Source: Leptotrichia sp. oral taxon 212 (GTDB taxonomy: Bacteria; Fusobacteriota; Fusobacteriia; Fusobacteriales; Leptotrichiaceae). Taken from it: DNA of 64,000 bases. The notes under the pieces were generated by a model. The model did not search any database. It was not told the origin of the DNA and worked only from the letters and a program-made list of their open reading frames with translations. The DNA lies in contig NZ_CP012410.1 in the NCBI RefSeq assembly GCF_001274535.1, positions 1,151,126 to 1,215,125 of the forward strand, written 5' to 3'. Below, in pieces: positions 1 to 9,600 of the stretch; position 1 is the first letter of the stretch; the number at the start of each line of letters is the position of its first letter. The translations under genes were made by a program, and so were the position numbers.

Positions 1-2
1 CT

Positions 3-203
3 ACTGGGCCAGTTATAGTAATATTAATAAGTATGATTGTAATTTTTAGTATTATGTTTTCTAGTAAAAGAGGAATTGTTTTCAAGATAATTAGAAATTC
101 TAAAAGAAAAAAAATACTTACAGAAAAGCTTGAGAAACAAAAGGCAGAAAAAGCAATGTTTAGAAGACAGTTTCATCAATCGGAAGGAGGAGATACAGTA
201 TGA
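3..203 (+). CDS. Metal ABC transporter permease, C-terminal fragment (cut by window edge)
   Basis: The reading frame is open from the left edge to a TGA at 201-203. The first residues form the end of a hydrophobic transmembrane helix and the rest is a basic, charged cytoplasmic tail. Its stop overlaps the ATG of the next permease gene (ATGA at 200-203), which implies translational coupling. Paired permease genes are the usual arrangement in manganese/iron/zinc ABC operons of the Mnt/Tro/Mts type, so this is most likely the first permease of that pair. Too little is present to name the subunit. Confidence 0.6.
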   Translation, partial: TGPVIVILISMIVIFSIMFSSKRGIVFKIIRNSKRKKILTEKLEKQKAEKAMFRRQFHQSEGGDTV

Positions 204-1291
204 GTGCAGGATTTGAAATACAGCTGATTGCAATACTTGTAGCGGGAGCCTGTTCAATACTGGGAGTTTTTCTCGTTCTGAAAAGTATGGCAATGGTTTC
301 TGATGCAATTACCCACACAATATTACTTGGAATTGTTCTGGCATTCTTTATTGTTCATGATCTTAATTCTCCCCTTTTGATTATTGGTGCAGGAATTATA
401 GGGGTTTTAACAGTTTATCTTGTTGAATTGCTTAATTCTACAAGACTGTTAAAGGAAGATTCAGCTATAGGGATTGTATTTCCCTTATTATTCAGTATTG
501 CTGTAATTCTAATTTCAAAATATACTAAAAATGTTCATTTAGATGTGGATTCTGTATTACTTGGAGAACTTGCATTTGCTCCATTCAATAGAATTGAACT
601 TTTTGGACTTTCAATTGCTAAAGGGTTAGTTAGTATATTTGTAATATTTATGGTAAATCTTGTTTTTGTTATGATTTTTTTCAAGGAGTTGAAAATATCT
701 ACATTTGACAAAGCTTTGGCAATTACTTTAGGAATGAAACCTATTTTAGTACATTATATGCTTATGTCTTTAGTTTCTATAACAGCTGTTACTTCTTTTG
801 AAGCAGTAGGTTCGATATTGGTAGTCGCTTTTATGATAGGACCTCCAATAACAGCATATCTAATGACAAACAAACTCAAAGAAATGATAGTATTAAGCTT
901 AATTGTAGGAGCTATTGCATCAGTTATCGGATATAATGTAGCAATTTTATTCGATGTGTCAATAGCAGGAAGTATTGCGCTTATAATAGGAATACTGTTT
1001 ATTATAGTATTAATAGTTTCTCCAAAAAGCGGATTGATTTCCACAATAAAAAGAAAAAGAAATCAGAAACTGGAATTTTCTGTTAAAATATTACTTATTC
1101 ATCTTGCAAATCACATGAATACACCTAATGAAATAGATGAATGTGGTGTAGATACATTGGAATATCATTTGAGATGGGAAAAAATATTTTTAAATAGAGT
1201 TCTGAAAAAAGCTATGGAGAAAAAACTTATTTATATTGAAAATAAAATTTTTAAATTATCTGACAAAGGGAAAGAATATCTGATGATATAA
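200..1291 (+). CDS. Metal ABC transporter permease with C-terminal winged-helix-like tail
   Basis: This is an integral membrane permease of the ABC-3 family, which imports manganese, iron or zinc with an ATPase and a binding lipoprotein encoded outside the window. Residues 1-285 contain about eight hydrophobic helices, with the family region GSILVVAFMIGPPITAYLM around residue 210. After the last helix there is a charged tail of about 70 residues (roughly 290-363), predicted helical and ending in a basic segment (KLIYIENKIFKLSDKGKEYL). This resembles the winged-helix or DtxR-like tail seen on some TroD/MtsC-type permeases. The SD GGAGGA lies within the upstream gene and the start overlaps its stop, so both are one operon. 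Metal specificity cannot be read from sequence. Confidence 0.8.
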   Translation: MSAGFEIQLIAILVAGACSILGVFLVLKSMAMVSDAITHTILLGIVLAFFIVHDLNSPLLIIGAGIIGVLTVYLVELLNSTRLLKEDSAIGIVFPLLFSIAVILISKYTKNVHLDVDSVLLGELAFAPFNRIELFGLSIAKGLVSIFVIFMVNLVFVMIFFKELKISTFDKALAITLGMKPILVHYMLMSLVSITAVTSFEAVGSILVVAFMIGPPITAYLMTNKLKEMIVLSLIVGAIASVIGYNVAILFDVSIAGSIALIIGILFIIVLIVSPKSGLISTIKRKRNQKLEFSVKILLIHLANHMNTPNEIDECGVDTLEYHLRWEKIFLNRVLKKAMEKKLIYIENKIFKLSDKGKEYLMI

Positions 1292-1566
1292 CAAATTAAA
1301 TAATAAAACTTGTTTATCCTATATAATTTTATTGATATTTTAAATTGTTTAAAATGGAGAAAATACAACATTAGTAAGAAATTTTTATAAATTTTTTATA
1401 TTTATAAAATTTTTTAAAAAAAGCTTGTATTTTTTCTTTTTTTTGGTATCATCTTAGTATAGAAAGAATAATCTAAGCATAATAAAAAAATAATGGAATA
1501 TAATTATTAAAAGTGTATGCTGAATATAATAGGATTTATAGCTTGTAAGTAAGGGAGGAAAATCAA

Positions 1567-2274
1567 ATGGTAAAGAAACCTACATTAGTGGCGTTGTCAT
1601 CATTAATGGCATTGTCTGTGCCTACTGTATCGGAAAAATTATCAACATCAGAAATGAGAAAGAGATCTATAAAACCTAATGCAGTTGAGTTAAATGAAGA
1701 CGCACAAAAGGATATCCCTGTAACAGAGTCTGAAAAATCCAATGTGGCTTCAGATCCTGATTTGATAACAGTAGAATTGTCACAAGATGGAACATCTACA
1801 GTAATAAAAAATAACCAACAGGAAGAAAATAAACCACAGACTAAGAAAAAAGATGATTTTATACCGGAACCAAACATGGTTGGAAGTTCAAAACTTGATA
1901 TTACGAAAGTGGAAGTGCTTAGTGTCAAGGCTGATGAGCTGAAATTTAAATTGAACAGTTCAAAATTGTCAGAAGAGGCTGTTCCTACATTAAAAGATAT
2001 AAAGGAATATATTGAGAAAAATGATTATGTTGTAGCTATAGTTGGATATACTGACTCTTCAGGATTAAATTCATATAATGAAAGATTGTCTTTAAAAAGA
2101 GCAGAAAGTGTAAGTTCAAAGCTCATAGAATTAGGATTGTCTCCAACAAGAATAATAGAAATACTTGGAAAAGGAGATGAAAATCCTGTTGCGAATAATG
2201 AAACAGAAGCTGGAAGAAATGCTAACAGAAGAGTAGAATTCAGACTTGTAAAAAGAGGAATGAATTTGTTGTAA
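1567..2274 (+). CDS. OmpA family protein (peptidoglycan-binding C-terminal domain)
   Basis: The 235-residue protein has a short N-terminal hydrophobic export signal (about residues 1-22), a low-complexity charged linker (about 30-115) and a C-terminal OmpA-like domain (about 118-230). The OmpA domain shows the expected GYTDSSG segment, the N-E-R-L-S-x-x-R-A pattern and the closing N-x-x-NRRVEF motif, which bind diaminopimelate-type peptidoglycan. There is no lipobox and no beta-barrel, so it is probably periplasmic or anchored by its N-terminus and tethers the outer envelope to the cell wall. The ATG has a GGGAGG site at 1553-1558. It is a single gene with its own terminator downstream. Confidence 0.85.
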   Translation: MVKKPTLVALSSLMALSVPTVSEKLSTSEMRKRSIKPNAVELNEDAQKDIPVTESEKSNVASDPDLITVELSQDGTSTVIKNNQQEENKPQTKKKDDFIPEPNMVGSSKLDITKVEVLSVKADELKFKLNSSKLSEEAVPTLKDIKEYIEKNDYVVAIVGYTDSSGLNSYNERLSLKRAESVSSKLIELGLSPTRIIEILGKGDENPVANNETEAGRNANRRVEFRLVKRGMNLL

Positions 2275-2305
2275 TTACAATGTTATCAATTTCAATAATA
2301 TGAAG

Positions 2306-2345
2306 AAGGTTTATTGTAAATTTAAAATTTCAATAAGCCTTTTTT
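2306..2345 (+). terminator. Rho-independent terminator of the OmpA-like gene
   Basis: An 11-bp stem (AAGGTTTATTG with CAATAAGCCTT, one G-T pair) is followed by a T-run, 30 bp after the stop codon. Confidence 0.75.
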
Positions 2346-2375
2346 CCGTATGTAAAAAATTATTTACTGGATAAG

Positions 2376-2410
2376 AAAAAATGATGTATTTATTTTATAC
2401 ACCATTTTTT
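2376..2410. terminator. Bidirectional terminator between OmpA-like gene and htpX
   Basis: A 13-bp inverted repeat (AAAAAATGATGTA at 2376-2388, TACACCATTTTTT at 2398-2410, one mismatch) carries A/T tracts on both sides. It lies between convergent genes and could end transcription from both strands. Confidence 0.65.
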
Positions 2411-2447
2411 GTTATAATATTTTAGGGAATTATATAATTCATAAATT

Positions 2448-3308
2448 TTACATTAGATTTTTGTCATATGCCATTTTTTCCAGTTCCTTTATTCTGTCAG
2501 ATGTAGAAGGGTGTGTTCTAAATAAATCAGCAAGTCCCTGAAGTCCTGAAAGAGGATTGATAATAAACATATGTGAATATGCAGGATTTTGCTTTGTCAT
2601 AGGAATATTATGACTATATGATTCAAGTTTATTTAAAGCATCCCTTAAATATAAAGGATTTCCTGAAAATTCTGCTCCTGCCCTGTCAGCCATAAATTCC
2701 CTACGACGGGAAATTGACATTTGAATAATTGCTGCAGCAAGAGGTGCAAGAAAAGAGAATAACATAAGAGTTCCAGTATTATTTCTTCGTCTTCTCGAAT
2801 CTCCTGAATTTCCAAAATAAGGAAGAAATCTAGCAATATTGGAAATCGCTCCTGCAAAAGTTGCAGCTATTGTACTTATAAGAATATCCCTATGCTTAAC
2901 ATGTCCAAGTTCATGTCCTAAAACTCCGGCAAGTTCATTATCATTCATAATTTCAAGCAGACCTTCAGTACATGCAACTGCAGCATGTTGAGGATTTCTA
3001 CCTGTAGCAAATGCGTTAGGCTGTCTTTCCGGAATAATATAAACTTTTGGCATAGGTAACTTAGCATTAGCAGCTAAATTTTTAACCATTCTGTATAATC
3101 TTGGATTATTAAGTTCTGTAACTTCCTTACCATTATATGCACTTAAAACCATTTTATCACTGAACCAGTAGCTGAAGAAGCTCATTCCGCCAGCTATCAG
3201 AAGTCCTATTAAAGCACCTGAACTATTTCCTAGCAGTCCTCCAATGGTTGTAAACAGCATAATTAATGCAAACATAAGCATTCCTGTTTTTAATGAGTTA
3301 GCAAACAT
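2448..3308 (-). CDS. htpX: HtpX-type membrane zinc metalloprotease (M48)
   Basis: HtpX is a membrane-bound zinc protease that degrades misfolded membrane proteins on the cytoplasmic side. The 286-residue product has two N-terminal hydrophobic segments (about 9-30 and 30-52), the catalytic HELGH at residues 132-136, two further hydrophobic stretches, and the downstream RREFMADRAGAEF segment that supplies the third zinc ligand. The start was set at the ATG at 3308, because it begins with the usual MFANSLKT-like sequence and has an AAGGAG site just upstream. The longer open frame to 3389 adds 27 atypical residues. The gene is divergent from the first giant autotransporter, so an envelope quality-control role beside an abundant secreted protein is plausible (inference). 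Confidence 0.92.
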   Translation of the reverse strand: MFANSLKTGMLMFALIMLFTTIGGLLGNSSGALIGLLIAGGMSFFSYWFSDKMVLSAYNGKEVTELNNPRLYRMVKNLAANAKLPMPKVYIIPERQPNAFATGRNPQHAAVACTEGLLEIMNDNELAGVLGHELGHVKHRDILISTIAATFAGAISNIARFLPYFGNSGDSRRRRNNTGTLMLFSFLAPLAAAIIQMSISRRREFMADRAGAEFSGNPLYLRDALNKLESYSHNIPMTKQNPAYSHMFIINPLSGLQGLADLFRTHPSTSDRIKELEKMAYDKNLM

Positions 3309-3529
3309 TTTTTTCTCCTTTTTATTATTTTCTTCATTATAATATATAAAAGGTATTTTTTCAATTAAAAGTTTAATGGAAAAGTTCAATTAAAAAATAC
3401 AAATAAAATATGTAAATAATATATAGATATTCTTTCTATATATAACTTCTACATTTTCTTCTAAGTATTATTTTTGAAAGGTTTCTTGCTTTATAAAAAA
3501 TAAAAAATGGATTTTTTTAAAAAAAAGAG

Positions 3530-3558
3530 TAGACTATTAAAACAATATTTTGTATAAT
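3530..3558 (+). promoter_or_regulatory. Promoter of autotransporter 1, conserved in autotransporter 2
   Basis: A consensus -10 TATAAT at 3553-3558 lies 17 bp from a weak -35 TAGACT at 3530-3535. Just upstream is a T7-A7-type tract that could act as an UP element. The same block (T/A tract, TAGAnT, ATTAAAACAA, TATAAT, GAAAACTAAG) precedes the second autotransporter, so the two genes are probably co-regulated from duplicated promoters. Confidence 0.7.
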
Positions 3559-3631
3559 ATAACGGAAAACTAAGTATGATAAAAGCTTAAATTAAAGAAA
3601 AAATAAATTAAAGCAGAAGGAGTTGAGAACT

Positions 3632-6600
3632 TTGGATAATAATTTGAGAAATATTGAGAAAACTCTTAGAAATTTTGTAAAAAGATGTAAAGGAGTAGCA
3701 TATACAAAAGAAATGTTATTTACATTTTTATTAACAGGTTCCTTTGCACAGGCAGCACAGATAAAGAGTAATGATGATTCTATTCAAGGTGCAAAAAAAC
3801 AGATTGAGAATTCAATCGGAGATATGAAAAAACTTTTCAAGGAAGCGAAACATGAAAATAATAAACTGATGAAAAATTCAAACCTTGAACTGATACAACT
3901 AATGGAACAGGGAGACCATGTAGTGAAATCCCCATGGAGTTCATGGCAGTTCGGTATGAACTATTTTTACAGTGACTGGAGAGGAACTTACAAAGGCAGA
4001 GGTGATAAAAAAGAGAAATATCCTTATGAAGGTATATTCCAGAGAAGCGAAGATGCATTTGAAAGATATACTTCTCCTTTAAGTGAAAAATATAAAGGAT
4101 TGCCTACTTCAACCAATCCTTATTCTGCATCTTCAACTGCAAGAGAAGGATTAAATAAGGGATATGGAATTTCAAGTACATCGCCTAAACAGGAACCATT
4201 ATCTACATTGAATGTGGATGCTTCAATAAGGCCAAAAGATGTGTTTAGGGATGCAGTAGAAGCTCCGGTAGTATCAGTTCCTGTACCTCAATTAAGTGTG
4301 ATTAATGTACCCAACTTACTGCCACCTTCATTGAACATACCGACTCCGGCAACACCAACTATAAGTCTGAATTTACCAACACCAAACACAAATCCATTTA
4401 CGGATTTCTGTTTTACATGTGGAACTCAAAATGGAGTACACCAAGTTGATAATGCTAAGGCTTTTAACGATGCGCAGCATAACAGTTCTGATGGAAATGA
4501 TCCTGATAAAAAGCCTAACTGGACGGATGGAGGAAATAATAAATTCTGGACAGGATATAATCCGGTTACAGGTTTATTAACTCCAAATTCTGGAACAAAT
4601 GGAAATATAAGAAATTTTTCCTATTCAAGTGGAAGTAGAACTAACTGGGCTCCAAGAACTGCAGCAGCATTATACTTTAATAAGTCTTACGATGAAAGAG
4701 CAAGAGCTAATACAGCTCTAGGATTATCAGCTGCAAATATGAAAAAGCCTAAACCTGATCCGGTAGGATTTGAAGCAAAAAATATTGAAGTATATGTTGC
4801 TGGGAATGTATCAGATAATGCCGGAAATAATGCAGGGAAAACCAATGGTAATCATGATGGTGCAATAGGAATACATACAGTTTGGGATGGAACACTTTCA
4901 AATATTAAAGGGCATCTATATGGAAGAGCAAATTTCCTTTCAATAGAGACTTGGCATTCAGGTAGATTACAATTTAATAATGTATCGATAAATATTGAAA
5001 GAGATGATAGCAAAGGGATAAAAGCAAATGAGAACACTTTATTCTATATTTACCCAGCTACTTATGATACGATAGCTTCTCATAACTACTGGGCAGGAGC
5101 TCCAAAGCAACGTGGAGGATTTATCGGAAAAGTTGATGCAAAAATTGCATCAAATAAAAATATAGTGTACTCTGTACTTGGTGCTCAAGGTTCATTTGAG
5201 ATAACTAGTACAGGTAAATATGAGTTAGAAGGAGCAGATAACATAGTTTATTCTGGTTTAGGTTACTCTCCTAACTTTAATAATTTAAAGGGTAGTGGAA
5301 TAGTTGAAGATTTATATAATACAGGCTTAACTCCTTCAATAAAGCTTGATAAAGCTCCAGAATCTTATGGTGACGGAAACGTTGTGATGCTATTCAATAA
5401 TAGAATCAGCTTAGCTGGTAAAGCCTTCTATGATTCTCCTACTAACAGTTCAAATGCATATATATCAAATGATGGAAATGGACCTGTTAGAAAAGCTAAT
5501 TGGGAAAAATCTGGAGTTGGAATATATCAAGGTGAAATAAGAGCAAAAGCTATTATTGGTAATCAATTAAATATGGCAAATTCCGGAACTCAAACAGCGG
5601 CCGGAAATACAACTACTATAAGAAATGGTGGTATTGAAACAGAAAGAACAGGTGATGCCAACTATGTTGAAAATAATATAGGAATATATGCAAGATCTGG
5701 GCAAAGAGGAAAAGAAACAATAAATGGTCAAGTAGCTCAAATTAAACCTTCAGAAGATTTAGGTGCTAAAGATGCTGCAAGAAATACTAACTTTGATTTA
5801 GATGAAGTTCATTCCCTACAAGTTAATGATATTGATATCAGTTTTGGTAAATATGCTAAAAATGGTATTATGATGGTTTCAGAAAACGGAACTGTTTTAG
5901 ATGTGGCTATGAGTACTAACAAACATCAAGGTAGTGATGCAACAACTGTACCTATAATGACAGGAGATATTAAAGATTATGGAACAGTTAATCTTAATGG
6001 AAAAATTTCATATAATGATGCTGGCAATGAGGCTGCAACTGGAACAATAATAGCTTATTCAGATGGAAAATGGCAAAATGCCGTTCATGGAATGACATCA
6101 GCTGAAGCTGGAAGATTTGAAGGAAAGCCAAGTGAAATCAATATAGGACGTAATGTAGTCCTTACCGGAAGATATAAAAAGTTTGCTGATGGTACAGAGT
6201 CCACTCCTGTAGCTTATGTGGCTAAAAACGGAGGAGAAATCACTGCTCATGAAAAAACTTCAGCAAAAGGTTTTGGAGGATTACTGGCTTATGCTGAAGC
6301 AGGAGGAAAAGTTACATTAAAGAAAGAAGCTGAATCAGTAAGCGAATGGGCTAAGAAGGATGAAGAAACAAAGCCTTATCTGTATGAAAATATTGGAGGA
6401 TATGCTAAAGGTGCAGGTTCAACTGTTACATTTGAAGAAAATCTGAAAATTAACGGTATGGCAGGTTTTGCTGATGGAACAGGAGCAGTTGTAAACTTGA
6501 ATAAAAATGCAAATAAAGTACAGACAGGTAAAGGTGGAGCACTGGTAGCCCTTAATGGAGGAGTAGTTAATTTTGGTGGTGGAGATATCTACCATGAAAC

Positions 6601-9600
6601 GAATGTAACGACTAACAGTGTTGGAACTGGTAATCAAGGTGATAATGCAGGGAATCATGCACAATCAACACCATTTTTTGCAGGAGCTAACTCAAAGGTA
6701 AACTTTACAGGTACTACGACAATAAATATGTCAGATGGTATTTTAAAAGCAGGAGAAACTTCTGACTATACTGCGGCAGCAGGAACAGCTACTAAATATA
6801 ATGGTATGCAGAATGTTAAAGTTAAACTTACTGGAGATAATGTTGTTTTAGCTGCATATGAGGGAAATACAACAAACTGGACGGGATCATCTGCGGGATC
6901 ATCACAGGTTATGACTGAAATGAAGATAAATCCTGCTAATTTTAATCCTAATGGGAAGAAGTATAAAATATTCTATATTAACGGAATATTCAATCTAAAT
7001 ACTAATCTGGATTTAGATGATGCAAATAATGAATTTAACAAGAGTCTTGGTTTATCAAATGAAAAGTTTAATATAGGAAACGGAATTACAGTAAGCTCTC
7101 TTACAGGTAAAGGTCTTGTTATGGGATCAAACAGCAGTGCAACTGATAATACGAGCAACTTGTATAACAATGAAGGGACTGTTGATATAAAAGGTGGAAA
7201 TGTAGCAGGTACGACTGCCTTAAATATAAGTTATGGAACAATTCATAATAAAAATTTGATAAGCGTTGATAAAGGTATTGGTGCTTACGGAATAAATGGA
7301 AGTAAACTGATAAATGATCAGAATGCCAATATAAATATAACTGGTGAAGGTGTAGGAATGGCAGCCTTTACTTCAGGAACTTCTTTACAGGATTATGGAA
7401 CAGATAAAAATATTGCTAACGGTACATTAGGAACGGCAAAAACATTAGAAATATTAAATAAAGGGACAATCACTGTAAATGGAGATACTTCAGTAGGAAT
7501 TTACGGTAAGACTGATAAAATAACAGGTGCTCATGCAAGTACAAATGTAACGAGAGCAAATGGACTTATTAGTAATGAAGGAAAAATTACTATGACAGGA
7601 AATAAAGCTGTTGGAATTGTATCTAACGGATTAGGTAATACCGTTACACTAAAAGGAACAGGAAGTTCTGACATAGTAATTCAAGGAACAGAAGGAATTG
7701 GAGTATATGCTGAAAATTCTGATGTTAATTTATTGACAAATTATGGAATAGAAGTTAAAGATAAGGGAACAGGAATATTTGTAAAAGATGGAAGTAACCT
7801 GAGTGCAGGAACGCTTGAATTGAAATATAGCGGAACAAACACTGGAACAGGAGTAGGATTATTTTATGACAATGCATCCGGAACATCGAAGACAAACAAT
7901 ACAAATGTAAATCTTGTAGATACAGCTGGAACAACAGGAGGTGTTGTAGGACTATATGTAAAAGGAAACGGCGGAGTGCTTACAAATAATGGAAATATAT
8001 CAGGAGACAAGGGCTACGGCTTAATTACAGAAGGAACAGAAGTTGTAAATGCAGCTACAATTACATTGAATAATCCTGTTGATGCGGCAACTAAAAAACC
8101 GAGCGTAGGAATTTATACAAAAGCAACTGATAAAATAACAAATAATGGAACAGTAACAGTAGGAGAAAATTCAGTAGGAATATATGGACATGCAGTTGAT
8201 AATAATGGAACAATAAACACTGGTGAAGGTGGTACAGGTATATACAGTTCAGGTGGAGATGTAAATCTTAATTCTGGAAGCATAAATGTAGGAACTGGAA
8301 AAGCTGCGGCAGTCTACACAAACGGAAGTGGTCAGACTATAAGGGCAAATTCCGGAAGTACTTTAACAATAGGAGATAATTCATTTGGATTTATTAATGA
8401 AGGAAAAACAGGTGTAACAGGAAACAGAATAATAAGTGATATTTCAAGTATAAATAATCTTGGTAACGATACAGTGTATGTGTATTCAGCAGATAGCAGA
8501 ACAGGTGCAGAAGTAATTAACAATACAAACTTAACTTCTACAGGTTCATACAACTACGGATTATATTCGGCTGGAAAAGTAACAAATAATGCAGATATAA
8601 ACTTTGGAAGCGGATTTGGTAATGTTGGAATATACAGTACTCATGGCGGAGAAGCAACAAATGCTGCAGGAAAAAATATTACTGTTGGAGCATCATTTAT
8701 AGATGAAAATAATTCATTAAATAACAGATATGCAGTTGGAATGGCTGCAGGATTTAATCCAACACAGGATGAAATCCTTTTAGGTAAAACAGCTTATACC
8801 GGAAATATTATAAATAAGGGTATTATTAATGTAACAGGTTCAAATAGTATAGGAATGTATGGAACAGGACAGGGAACTAAAGTAATTAATGCGGCAGGAG
8901 CAACAATAAACCTGAATGCAAGTAATACTACAGGAATGTATCTGGATAACGGAGCATATGGATACAACTACGGAACAATCAGATCAAATGGAACAGGACT
9001 TGAGAAAGTGGTTGGAGTAGTTGTTAAGAACGGTTCAACAATTGAAAATCATGGAGATATAATTTTGGATGCAAAATCTGCTGTCGGAATACTTGCTAAA
9101 GGAGATGCTGTAGGAAATAACCTTGGAATAATTAAAAACTATAAAACAATGGTTATACAAGGTGAAGGTTCTATAGATGAAAAAATAGACGAAAATCAAA
9201 GCAGTCTTGGAAAAGGATTAATGGGAGTATCGATAGATGTACCTAAGGGATCAAGTGTAGGAACAATATCAGTAAATGGAACTCCGGTAGTACCTACAAT
9301 TGCGACTTCATCAGCTGAAGAATATAAACCGATGCAGACTTCTACAATTGGAATGTATATAGATACTTCAAGTAAAAGATTTACTAATCCTGTTCAGGGA
9401 TTGAGCGCATTGAGCAGTTTAACTAAAGCGGATCTTATTATAGGTGCAGAAGCAGCAGAAAATACTACAAGTAAATATATTCAGCTGGATAAGAAAATAC
9501 TGGATCCATACAATGAAATGATAAAGAAGAATCCTCAGATAAAAGACTGGAACATATACTCAGGATCATTGACTTGGATGGCTACAGTTGCACAAAATCA

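Noticed and set aside
3623-3631. Longer autotransporter 1 start at TTG 3623
   Set aside because: It directly abuts the AGGAG site with no spacing, and the paralogue starts at the codon aligned with 3632.
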